64,000 nt of DNA, from positions 369,001 to 433,000 of the forward strand of contig JADJWJ010000001.1 of NCBI GenBank assembly GCA_016716425.1, in the 5' to 3' direction. A model generated the notes under the pieces. The model made no database searches. It had not been told where the DNA came from and worked only from the letters and a program-made list of their open reading frames with translations. The position numbers and the translations under genes are program-made. The stretch comes from Betaproteobacteria bacterium (GTDB taxonomy: Bacteria; Pseudomonadota; Gammaproteobacteria; Burkholderiales; Casimicrobiaceae). Numbering within the stretch: position 1 is the stretch's first letter; every line of letters starts with the position of its first letter. Below are positions 51,385-60,586 of this stretch, in pieces.

Positions 51385-53001
51385 TTGCACGAGGCATCCT
51401 ACGACTACGTCGTCGTCGGCGCGGGCACGGCGGGCTGCGTGCTTGCCAAGCGGCTGACCGAGGACCCCAACGTGCACGTGCTGCTGCTCGAGGCGGGCGG
51501 CCGCGACGACTATCCGTGGATCCACATTCCGGTCGGGTACCTCTACTGCATCGACAACCCGCGCACCGACTGGCGGTACCGTACGCGCGCCGAGCCAGGC
51601 TTGAACGGGCGCGCGCTGCTGTATCCGCGCGGCCGGGTGTTGGGCGGCAGCTCGTCGATCAACGGCATGATCTGGATGCGCGGCCAGCGCGAGGACTACG
51701 ACGCTTGGGCGGACGCCGCCGGCGACGACGGCTGGCGCTGGGACGCTTTGCTGCCGCTGTTCAGGCGGTGCGAGGATCACTACCGCGGCGCGTCGGCGTT
51801 CCACGGCGCCGGCGGCGAGTGGCGGGTCGAGGCGCAGCGGCTGTCGTGGGACATCCTCGAGGCGTTCGCGCGCGCGCTGGTCGAGACCGGCGTCCCGCGC
51901 ACGGACGACTTCAACACCGGTGACAACTTCGGCGTCGGCTACTTCGAGGTCAACCAGCGCCGTGGCGTCCGCTGGAACGCCGCCAAGGCGTGCCTGCGGC
52001 CGATTGCCGGGCGGCGCAACTTCACGCTCGCGACGGACGCGGAAGCCGACGGGCTGGTGCTGGAGAACGGCCGCTGTGTGGGCGTGCGCTACCGGCAGGG
52101 CGGCATCGCGCGCTTCGCACGGGCGCGCGCGGAAGTGCTGCTTGCCGCGGGCGCGATCAACTCGCCCGCGCTGCTCGAGCGCTCCGGCATCGGCCGGCCC
52201 GGGGTGCTGCAGGCGGCGGGCATTCCGGTCGTGCACACGCTGCCGGGCGTAGGCGAGAACCTGCAGGACCACCTGCAGCTGCGGATGGCGGCGAAGGTGC
52301 GCGGCACGCGCACGCTCAACACGCGCTCGCGCGGCATCTTCGGCAAGCTCGCGATCGGCGCCGAGTACGCGCTCTCCCGCCGCGGGCCGATGAGCATGGC
52401 GCCGTCGCAGCTGGGCGCGTTCGCGCGGTCGGATCCCGGGCAGGTGCGCCCGGACCTCGAGTACCACGTGCAGCCGCTGTCGCTGCCGAAGTTCGGCGAG
52501 CCGCTGCATGCGTTCGACGCGATCACGGCGTCCGTGTGCCACCTGCGGCCGACGTCGCGCGGCAGCGTGCACGTCGCCTCACCCGATCCGCGCGCGCCGC
52601 CGGTGATCGCGCCGAACTACCTTGCCACCGACGCGGACCGTCGCGTGGCGGTGGCCGCGCTGCGGCTGACCCGGCGCATCCTCGCGGCCCCGGCACTCGC
52701 GCCGTACGCGCCGGAGGAGTTCCTGCCCGGTCCGGCGGCGCAGACGGATGCCGAGCTCGTGCGCGCCGCCGGCGACGTCGGCACGACGATCTTCCATCCG
52801 GTGGGTACCTGCCGGATGGGCGCCGCGAGCGACCCGGGCAGCGTCGTCGACGGCGCGCTGCGCGTGCACGGTGTTGCCGGCCTGCGCGTCGTCGACGCGT
52901 CGGTCATGCCGGTGATCACGTCGGGCAACACCAATGCGCCGACGATCGCGATTGCCGAGCGGGCGAGCGACCTCGTCCGCGCCGAGCGGGCGGGCCGCTA
53001 G
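51385..53001 (+). CDS. GMC oxidoreductase, choline-dehydrogenase-like
   Basis: 538 residues from TTG 51385, one base after the RraA-like stop codon. FAD motif VVGAGTAGCVLAKRL, GMC signature RGRVLGGSSSINGMIWMRG, and C-terminal FHPVGTCRMG plus TSGNTNAPTIAIAERASDLV with the catalytic His region. Cytoplasmic flavoprotein oxidising an alcohol; substrate unknown. Ends with 4 bp convergent overlap with the next gene. Confidence 0.88.
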   Translation: MHEASYDYVVVGAGTAGCVLAKRLTEDPNVHVLLLEAGGRDDYPWIHIPVGYLYCIDNPRTDWRYRTRAEPGLNGRALLYPRGRVLGGSSSINGMIWMRGQREDYDAWADAAGDDGWRWDALLPLFRRCEDHYRGASAFHGAGGEWRVEAQRLSWDILEAFARALVETGVPRTDDFNTGDNFGVGYFEVNQRRGVRWNAAKACLRPIAGRRNFTLATDAEADGLVLENGRCVGVRYRQGGIARFARARAEVLLAAGAINSPALLERSGIGRPGVLQAAGIPVVHTLPGVGENLQDHLQLRMAAKVRGTRTLNTRSRGIFGKLAIGAEYALSRRGPMSMAPSQLGAFARSDPGQVRPDLEYHVQPLSLPKFGEPLHAFDAITASVCHLRPTSRGSVHVASPDPRAPPVIAPNYLATDADRRVAVAALRLTRRILAAPALAPYAPEEFLPGPAAQTDAELVRAAGDVGTTIFHPVGTCRMGAASDPGSVVDGALRVHGVAGLRVVDASVMPVITSGNTNAPTIAIAERASDLVRAERAGR

Positions 53002-54650
53002 GCAGGCGCGCGCAGCGCCGCGCCTTCGGCGAACACGGCTACGCGCAGCGGTTCCTGCGCGTCCGCCAGCGCGACGTCGCGCCAGGCCGATGCGGGTGGC
53101 GCGCGCCCCGCGTGCGCGAAGACGGCGGCGGTGACGGTTATCGCGGCGTCGGCGACGCGTCCCGACGCGCGCAGCGCGTGCAGCGTGTCGAACGCGTCGC
53201 CGGCGGCGAGCAGATGGCCTGCCAGCGGCGACGCCGAGTCGCTCACGGCGCCGTGGCCGGCGTGGACGAAGATCGCGAAGTCGGCCGGTGCGCCGAACTC
53301 GGCCGCATAGCGCCGGCGCAACCCGTCGAGCGCGCGGTCGACCGCCTCCGTCGCGGCGAGCGCCTGCCGGCACGCCGCCGCGCAGTCGGTGGCGATGCCG
53401 AACACGGCGACCGCGCCGTCCACGCTCGTCTCGCTGACGGTGCCGCCGGACGCGTGCACGGCGCCGCCGACCGTCGCGCCGAAGAGGCCCGACAGGTAGA
53501 CGACGTCCTGCGGCAGGTGGCCGTGCGCGAACGCGAGGCGGTTGCGCCACGCCACGACGACGACCGCGAGGTCGCGCTCCAGCACCGACGCCGCCAGCTC
53601 CTGCGCCGGCGCGGGGCCGGTCGCGGCGAGCAGCGGCACGACGCCGACGTCGCCGGTCGGGCGCAGCTGGCACGCGAGCCGCACGCCCGGCAGCGCGCGG
53701 ATGCGGTCGAGCGTGGCCTGTTCGGACGCGTCCGGCGGCGGACAGTGCTCGTCGCCCGCCGTCACCTGCACGCGGCAGGTCGAGCAGCGCGCCTGGCCAC
53801 CGCACAGCGACAGGTGCGGGATGAAGTGGCTGCGCGACGCCTCCAGCACCGTCCAGCCGGCGGGCACGCGCGCGACCCGCTGCGGATACGCGATCGTGAT
53901 CGCGACATTGCGCCGGCGCTCGACGAAGGCGCGCACCTCGCGCGCGACGAACACCGCGCCGATCAGCGCGAGCCAGGCCGCGACCAGCGAGTCGCGCGTG
54001 CGCGCGAGCGCGATCCGCGTGGCGGCGTCCGCGCCGAGGTTGGAATCGAGGAACGCGCGGTTGGCCTCGTCGCCGGCGAGCTCCTTGCCCATCGCGAGAA
54101 AGCCCAGCGCGCCCAGCACCGGCAGCAGCAGCGCCGCGGCGAACAGCGCCGGCCGCAGCCGCTGGTACCACGCGCGCCGGCAGAACGCGAAGTTGACGCC
54201 GAGGCACCCGTGCAGCCAGCCGGGCACCAGCAGCGCGAGCTGGCGGCCCTCGCCGTCGGACGTCCACAGCGACCACACGACGCGCGCGTACTCGGGCGCC
54301 AGCCGGTACGCCTCCCAGGCGTAGCGCGTATTGATCGCGTGGCCGATCAGCAGCAGCGGGATGCCGAGGCCGAGCGCGATGCGGATGACCTCGAGCGGCG
54401 GCATCCGCAGCGTGCGCCGCCGGTACAGCGCGACGAGCGCCAGCGTGACGTGCGTCGCGGCCGCGCCGTACAGCAGCACCGTGCCCGGCCAGGAGTGCCA
54501 GACGCGCAGCGCGCTGTTGAGCCCCCGCTCGGCGAGATCGATCGACGCGAGCCCGAGTGCGTGGTTGGCCAGGTGCGTGGCGACATAACCGAACAGCACG
54601 AGCCCGGAGGTGAGGCGCAGGTCGCGGAAGGTGGGCGGGCGCAGGCTCAT
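52998..54650 (-). CDS. Membrane cytochrome-b-like / 2Fe-2S ferredoxin / degenerate class III cyclase fusion
   Basis: 550 residues. Residues 1 to about 230 have six or so transmembrane segments with membrane histidines (ATHLANHAL, AATHVTLAL, LIGHAINTRY) like SdhC-type dihaem anchors. Then a ferredoxin domain with CGGQARCSTC (CX5CX2C, a fourth Cys in LACQLRP). The C-terminal part resembles a class III nucleotide cyclase (YLSGLFGATVGG, SVDGAVAVFG, GDAFDTLHALR), but the usual FADIRGF metal Asp segment and VNxAxR motif are altered. Redox-regulated cyclases with such anchors are known (CyaC of Sinorhizobium); this one may be a pseudo-cyclase sensor. Confidence 0.75.
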   Translation of the reverse strand: MSLRPPTFRDLRLTSGLVLFGYVATHLANHALGLASIDLAERGLNSALRVWHSWPGTVLLYGAAATHVTLALVALYRRRTLRMPPLEVIRIALGLGIPLLLIGHAINTRYAWEAYRLAPEYARVVWSLWTSDGEGRQLALLVPGWLHGCLGVNFAFCRRAWYQRLRPALFAAALLLPVLGALGFLAMGKELAGDEANRAFLDSNLGADAATRIALARTRDSLVAAWLALIGAVFVAREVRAFVERRRNVAITIAYPQRVARVPAGWTVLEASRSHFIPHLSLCGGQARCSTCRVQVTAGDEHCPPPDASEQATLDRIRALPGVRLACQLRPTGDVGVVPLLAATGPAPAQELAASVLERDLAVVVVAWRNRLAFAHGHLPQDVVYLSGLFGATVGGAVHASGGTVSETSVDGAVAVFGIATDCAAACRQALAATEAVDRALDGLRRRYAAEFGAPADFAIFVHAGHGAVSDSASPLAGHLLAAGDAFDTLHALRASGRVADAAITVTAAVFAHAGRAPPASAWRDVALADAQEPLRVAVFAEGAALRAPA

Positions 54651-54754
54651 CGCGCCGATGTTCGCAGAAATCGGCGGCGTGCGGCCCGCCCCGGTGCCAC
54701 GGCGGCGGCGTTCTCGGCGACAATGGCTGCTCTTTCCCCGGCGCCGACACGATC

Positions 54755-55579
54755 GTGACCCCATTGCTTGCGGTTCGCTCCGGCGAGGCCGAACTCGCCA
54801 CCCACGTGCGCGGGTCGGGTACGCCCGTCGTGTTCCTGCACGCCGGGGTGGCCGACCGGCGCATGTGGGACGCGCAGGTCGCCGCGCTCGACGGCGACCG
54901 GTTTCGGGCCGTCGCCTACGACCGGCGCGGCTTCGGCCACTCGGTGCACGTCGACGAGGCGTGGTCGCATGTCGACGACCTCGCCCGCGTGCTCGACGCT
55001 GCCGCCGGCGACGAACCGGTGGTGCTGGTCGGCTGCTCGCAGGGCGGGCGCATCGCACTCGACGCCGCGCTGGCGGCGCCCGCACGCGTGCGCGCACTGG
55101 TGCTGGTCGCCCCGGCGATCTCCGGCGCGCCCGACGTGACCGACGTGCCGCCGGCGATCCAGGCGTGGATCGACGCGGTCGAGCGCGCGGAAGCCGAAGC
55201 CGACGTCGACCGCATCAACGCGCTCGAGGCGCACGCGTGGCTCGACGGGCCGCTGGCGCCGGAAGGGCGCGTCGGCGGCGCCGCGCGCGAACTCTTCCTC
55301 GAGATGAACGAGATCGCGCTGCGGGCCGAGCGGCGCGGCACCGAGCACGAGCCTCCGCCCGCGTTCGACCGGCTGCACGAGCTCGCGGCGCCGGCGCTGG
55401 TCGTCTGGGGCGACCTCGACTTTCCGCACATCGCGCGACACTGCGAGATGCTGGCTGCCCGCCTGCCGCGCGCGCGGGCGCACCCGATGCCCGGTGTCGC
55501 GCACCTGCCGAACCTCGAGCGGCCGGACGCGTTCAACCGCGTGCTGCTCAACTTCCTCGCGGAGGAAGTCGCGCGCTGA
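54755..55579 (+). CDS. Alpha/beta hydrolase
   Basis: 274 residues from GTG 54755. Nucleophile elbow GCSQGG, oxyanion loop VVFLHAGVADRRMWDAQ, and C-terminal GVAHLPNLERP with the catalytic His. Cytoplasmic; family typical of meta-cleavage or epoxide-hydrolase-like enzymes. Divergent from the cyclase-like gene. Substrate unknown. Confidence 0.85.
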   Translation: MTPLLAVRSGEAELATHVRGSGTPVVFLHAGVADRRMWDAQVAALDGDRFRAVAYDRRGFGHSVHVDEAWSHVDDLARVLDAAAGDEPVVLVGCSQGGRIALDAALAAPARVRALVLVAPAISGAPDVTDVPPAIQAWIDAVERAEAEADVDRINALEAHAWLDGPLAPEGRVGGAARELFLEMNEIALRAERRGTEHEPPPAFDRLHELAAPALVVWGDLDFPHIARHCEMLAARLPRARAHPMPGVAHLPNLERPDAFNRVLLNFLAEEVAR

Positions 55580-55581
55580 AG

Positions 55582-55908
55582 TCAGGATAGCGGCCCGTCG
55601 GTGGGGCGCGGCGGCAACCCGAGGTCGACGCGGACGATGCGCGCGCCGAGCAGCGCGACCGTGCCGCGCCGCCGGTTGTCGCCGGTGTCGCTGTACTCGA
55701 AGCGGTAGACGCGCGCGAGCCGCACGCGCCCGTCCTCGCCGCGGGCCGGGCGAATTGCCTGCAGCGCGACCGTGTCGTCGAGGAACAGCAGTCCCTCGGC
55801 CCGGCACGCCGGGCGAATCGCGGCGTTGGCGGCTTCGCGCGCCTTCAGGCTGTCCCACAGGAACCACGCGGCTCCGGCGGCCACGACGGCGACCAGCGCT
55901 TCCAGCAT
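55582..55908 (-). CDS. DUF3301 family protein
   Basis: 108 residues. One N-terminal membrane helix (LEALVAVVAAGAAWFLW), then LLFLDDTVALQAIRP and YRFEYSDTGDNRRRG, the DUF3301 signature. Common in Beta- and Gammaproteobacteria; function unknown. Three bases separate its end from the convergent hydrolase stop. Confidence 0.88.
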   Translation of the reverse strand: MLEALVAVVAAGAAWFLWDSLKAREAANAAIRPACRAEGLLFLDDTVALQAIRPARGEDGRVRLARVYRFEYSDTGDNRRRGTVALLGARIVRVDLGLPPRPTDGPLS

Positions 55909-55962
55909 CGACTCGCGTCAGCCTTCGTGCATCCGCCCGTGCGCGTTCGGCTCGCGTTCGGA

Positions 55963-56388
55963 TCAGCGGCCGGCGATCTGCGCGCGGACCTCGCCGCCCG
56001 GGAACTTCGCGCTGTGCACGTTGAGATACGTGTTGCCCGCCTTGTACGCGGCGTACTGCGCCTCGGTGAGCCGTGCGCCGTCCGCCGCGACGAACGCGTT
56101 GTCGCTGATTTTGCGCAACGGGACGATCACCGGGCCGTTGGCGCCGGTCGCGCCCTCGTGGATGTGCGCGGCGGTCGGCGTCATGTTCAGCACCGACAGC
56201 GTCACGACGACGTATCGGTCGGCCATCACGTTGACCGTGGCGGTGCCGTAGGCGGGTGTCGCGACCGGCGGCACCTCGCTGCTGCCGTACAGGCGCAGCT
56301 GCTGGCCCGTCTCCTCGGCCTGCATCGACGCGCACGCGGCGAGTGCGGCGACGGCGGCGAGCGCTGCGATGCGAGCGAGCGTGTGCAT
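55963..56388 (-). CDS. CHRD-domain lipoprotein
   Basis: 141 residues. Lipoprotein signal with lipobox ALAAC. The CHRD core is visible: LRLYGSSEVPPVATPAYGTA, AAHIHEGATGANGPVIVPL and YLNVHSAKFPGGEVRAQI. CHRD domains are beta-sandwiches that bind metal or pigment-like ligands; role unknown. Confidence 0.88.
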   Translation of the reverse strand: MHTLARIAALAAVAALAACASMQAEETGQQLRLYGSSEVPPVATPAYGTATVNVMADRYVVVTLSVLNMTPTAAHIHEGATGANGPVIVPLRKISDNAFVAADGARLTEAQYAAYKAGNTYLNVHSAKFPGGEVRAQIAGR

Positions 56389-56497
56389 GACGATTCCCCT
56401 GGTCGATGGCGCGCTCCGCCGTCGGCGGCGGCACCGGTGCCGGTACGATAACACCGCCTGCGCGCGGCGCGCCGGTGCCGCGACCGTGTGCCGGCGC

Positions 56498-57931
56498 TCA
56501 GTCGGGCAGCGGAAGCGCGAACACCGTCCCGCTGCCGTTGACGGACGGGTCGTCGGGGCTCGGTCCGGACGACCCGCCATAGACGGTCATTCCGTAGAGC
56601 GTACCGCCGACCTTGATCACGTTGTCGATCGGCTTGATGCCGTCGTTCGCGTTGGCGCCGAACTGGTAGAGCAGCGTGGGTGTGGCCGTGCCGCCCATCG
56701 GCACCGGCGCGAACCGGAACACCGTGCCGTTCCCGTGGACGCCGCCGGCGCTGGTCGTGCCGTAGAGGTACGTCCCGTCGTACATCAGCGAGCCATACGG
56801 CAAGGCGCCGTCGGTCGCGCTGCCCGCCTGGAACGAGTGCACGACGTTGAACGCCGCGGCGCTGCCGGGCGTGGCCGCCGGGTCGACCTGGAAGACGACG
56901 CCGGAGCCGTCGCCGTTGCCCTTGCACGCGGCGTTCTTCGGGCCGGCGCCGCCGCACTGGGTCAGGCCGAAGAGGATCGTCTTCCCACCGACCGTTACCG
57001 CCGTCAGGTAGCCGTGGTCCGAGTACGCGCCGTCGTCGGGGGCGCCGGCGAACACGTGCAGGACGCTGACCGGGCCGTTGGCGAGCGGCGTGGTCACCGG
57101 GAACGCGTACACGCTGCCGAAGCCGTACTTGCCGTCGTGGTCGCTGCCCGGGAGCCTGCCGTCGGACTTCGCGATGCCGTAGAGGACGCCGCTGACGAGC
57201 ACGATGCGCCCATGCGGGTTGCGGCCGTCGTCCTTCGAAAAATCGTGCAGGTCGGTGAACTGCGTTCCGTCGGGGTTCACCGCGTACAGCATGCCGTCGT
57301 TGGTCGCGCCGCCGGCCGCCGATTGGCCGTAGAGCACGCCGGTGACCGGGTCGACCGAGAACGAGCTGTGTTGCTGCGCACCGTCGAACGGCGCGTTGGC
57401 CGGCGACGGGTTCGCGAACGTGTGGACCGCGTTGATCGGCGTCGGAATCGAGGTCGCCGGCACGAACGAGAAGATCTGGCCCCAGTTGCCGTAGGTGTTG
57501 GGCGGCGGCGGCTTGGCGATCGTCTGGTTGACGCCCTGCGTCGTGCCGTAGAGCCTGCCGTCGTTCGGACCGAGAATCATCGCATCGTGGCGCGGGTCGC
57601 AGCCGTCCGCGCCGCCGAAGCGGTACTGCACGTTGTAGTTCGAGCCGTCCGGGTTGATCGAGAAGACCGTCCCGCAGCCGTTGCTGCCGCCGATCGCCGT
57701 GCGGCCGAAGAGCACCGTCTGGCCGTTGACCGTCGCCGCGGTGAGCGTGCCCTTCGGCTCGGCGCCATCGGCCGGCGGCGAGGCCGCGCCGTTGTTGAAG
57801 GCGTAGATCGTCACGCCGGCAGGTGGCGTCGCGCCGAGGAGCGGCGGGCCGCCGCCATCGCCGCCGCTGCTGCAACTGCCGAGCAGGGTGGCCGCGAGTG
57901 CTGCGGCGGCGACGTGACGCAATGGCTTCAT
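56498..57931 (-). CDS. GloVer-type (TIGR03803) repeat lipoprotein
   Basis: 477 residues. Lipoprotein signal with lipobox LLGSC. Repeats of GxLYGxTxxGG...GTVFxxxxDG occur at least seven times (for example LYGTTSAGGVHGNGTVFRFA), the hallmark of the GloVer tandem repeat. Probably a surface or outer-membrane protein; function unknown. Also recognisable by Gly/Asn/Thr enrichment relative to its neighbours. Confidence 0.88.
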   Translation of the reverse strand: MKPLRHVAAAALAATLLGSCSSGGDGGGPPLLGATPPAGVTIYAFNNGAASPPADGAEPKGTLTAATVNGQTVLFGRTAIGGSNGCGTVFSINPDGSNYNVQYRFGGADGCDPRHDAMILGPNDGRLYGTTQGVNQTIAKPPPPNTYGNWGQIFSFVPATSIPTPINAVHTFANPSPANAPFDGAQQHSSFSVDPVTGVLYGQSAAGGATNDGMLYAVNPDGTQFTDLHDFSKDDGRNPHGRIVLVSGVLYGIAKSDGRLPGSDHDGKYGFGSVYAFPVTTPLANGPVSVLHVFAGAPDDGAYSDHGYLTAVTVGGKTILFGLTQCGGAGPKNAACKGNGDGSGVVFQVDPAATPGSAAAFNVVHSFQAGSATDGALPYGSLMYDGTYLYGTTSAGGVHGNGTVFRFAPVPMGGTATPTLLYQFGANANDGIKPIDNVIKVGGTLYGMTVYGGSSGPSPDDPSVNGSGTVFALPLPD

Positions 57932-58084
57932 CGGGCGCTCCTGGCTGGCCGGGGATGGCCGGAAGCCGCCGATGATATGCGAGTTCGCCGCGCGTCTGCC
58001 GGTCGCCGCACGTGGCCGGGGCCCGGTTGCGTGCGTCCTCTATACTCGGACCTTTCGACCACCGGCAACGCGGCGAGGCAGTGC

Positions 58085-58675
58085 ATGAAGTGGCAGATGA
58101 ACGAGAACTCGCTGTTCGCGATCCTGCTGCGCTCGCCGTGGTGGGTGAGCATGGCGATCGCGGCGGCGGTGACGGCGCTGGCCGTCGCACTGATGCCGGA
58201 GTCGTGGCGCGTGTTCGGCATCGTGACCGGCGCGCCGTTCTTCGTCATCGGGTGCATCGCCCTGTGGAAGCAGCTGCAACGGCCGTCGGCTGCGCGCGTG
58301 GCGCGGACGACCGAGGCGCTGCGCGCGATGGCGTGGCCCGAGTTCGCAGACGTGCTGGAGGCGGGCTACCGGGCCGACGGGGCCATCGTCACGCGGATCC
58401 GCGCCGACGCCGCCGACTTCACGGTGAAGAAGCAGTGGCGGATCACGCTCGTCTCCGGCAAGCGGTTCAAGGTCGCGCGCACGGGTGTGGAGCCGCTGCG
58501 CGAACTGCTCGCGGCGAAGGACGCCCACGAGGCGCACGACTGCGCGTACGTGACGCTGGGCGAGGTGTCCGACAACGCCCGCAAGTTCGCCGCGGACAAC
58601 CGGATCGGCTTGATCGGCGGGCCCGAGCTCGCGGCCCTGCTCCCTGCGGCGGGACGCACGCGCAAGCGTCGCTGA
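58085..58675 (+). CDS. Membrane protein with degenerate Mrr/restriction-endonuclease-like domain
   Basis: 196 residues from ATG 58085. Two N-terminal hydrophobic segments, then AWPEFADVLEAGYRADGAIV and DFTVKKQWRITLVSGKRFK, aligning with Mrr-type D-x-Q-x-K nuclease cores in which QCK has become SGK. The end region (ARKFAADNRIGLIGGPELA) matches the Mrr C terminus. The membrane position and altered active site argue against DNA cleavage. No methylase gene is adjacent. Confidence 0.7.
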   Translation: MKWQMNENSLFAILLRSPWWVSMAIAAAVTALAVALMPESWRVFGIVTGAPFFVIGCIALWKQLQRPSAARVARTTEALRAMAWPEFADVLEAGYRADGAIVTRIRADAADFTVKKQWRITLVSGKRFKVARTGVEPLRELLAAKDAHEAHDCAYVTLGEVSDNARKFAADNRIGLIGGPELAALLPAAGRTRKRR

Positions 58676-58718
58676 CCCCGGTTCCCCGACCCTGACCTCC
58701 AGCTACCGCCACGACGCC

Positions 58719-59522
58719 ATGCCGCAGCAACCGTCGACCGCTGTTCCCGCGCGCCCCGTCCGCCGCCCGCTGGCACGTGCGGCCGGCTGGTCGCTGGCGA
58801 CGGTCGCACTGCTGCTGGCCGGCCCGCTGCTTACGCTCGCGTTCGGCGGTGCCGCCACGGGCAGCGACTGGCGCACGGCCAGCCATCGCGCGACGGGCCT
58901 CGCGCCGGACCCGGGGTTGCACCGCGAGGCGGTGGTGCAGGTCTTCGCGAGCCGCACGTTCGGCTGGCGCGGCGCGTTCGCCGACCACACGTGGCTCGCC
59001 GCCAAGCCCGCGGACGCCGACCGCTACACGCGCTACGAGGTCATCGGGTGGTACGCGGGCGGTGGCCGGTCCGTCGTGTCGGTCTCCGACCGCCGCGCGC
59101 CGGACGCCGAGTGGTACGGCCGGCCGCCGCGCCTGTTGCGCGAGTTGCGCGGCCCCGCCGCCGAAGCGGTCATCGCCGCGCTGCCGCGGGCCGTCGCGTC
59201 CTATCCGCATCCGGCCACCTACCGCGCCTGGCCGGGCCCCAACAGCAACACGTTCGTGGCGCACCTGGGCCGCGCGATCCCCGAGCTGCGCCTCGCGATG
59301 CCGTCGACGGCGATCGGCAAGGACTACGTTTCGCTCCGCGAAAGCGTCGGCCCGTCGCCCAGCCACACCGGTGTTCAGCTGTCCCTGTATGGTCTCGTCG
59401 GCGTGCTGGCCGGCTGGGAAGAGGGGCTGGAAGTCAACGTGCTGGGGCTGGTGGCGGGGGTCGACTTCCGCAACCCCGCGCTCAAGCTGCCCGGTGTGGG
59501 CCGCGTGCCGGGCGACGGCTGA
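58719..59522 (+). CDS. DUF3750 family protein
   Basis: 267 residues. A signal or anchor segment (WSLATVALLLAGPLLTLAF), then the DUF3750 blocks FGWRGAFADHTWLAAK, YTRYEVIGWYAGGG and WPGPNSNTFVAHLGRAIPEL. The family is widespread in proteobacteria without a known role. Forty-three bases after the Mrr-like gene. Confidence 0.88.
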   Translation: MPQQPSTAVPARPVRRPLARAAGWSLATVALLLAGPLLTLAFGGAATGSDWRTASHRATGLAPDPGLHREAVVQVFASRTFGWRGAFADHTWLAAKPADADRYTRYEVIGWYAGGGRSVVSVSDRRAPDAEWYGRPPRLLRELRGPAAEAVIAALPRAVASYPHPATYRAWPGPNSNTFVAHLGRAIPELRLAMPSTAIGKDYVSLRESVGPSPSHTGVQLSLYGLVGVLAGWEEGLEVNVLGLVAGVDFRNPALKLPGVGRVPGDG

Positions 59523-59614
59523 ATCCGTTTCCCGGCCGGCGCGCATCCAATCGCGGTGCGCCGGCGCGGAGGTTCGCGCGCGCCGGCGGCCGAAACTCGC
59601 TCGCCCGAGGGCCC

Positions 59615-60511
<897 letters not shown>

Positions 60512-60586
60512 GATGAGACGGCCCCCACGCTCGCGTTGCTCGCTGCCCGCGCCGCGAGCGTGTCGGCGCCTTCGGGCGGCACCGAC
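60512..60586 (+). repeat. Short intercistronic repeat copy, from TAG stop to next ATG
   Basis: Starts GATGAGACGGCCCCCACGCT immediately after the ATPase TAG and ends CTTCGGGCGGCACCGAC directly before ATG 60587. A single, diverged unit of the element in 6749-7142 and 11099-11477. Confidence 0.85.
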
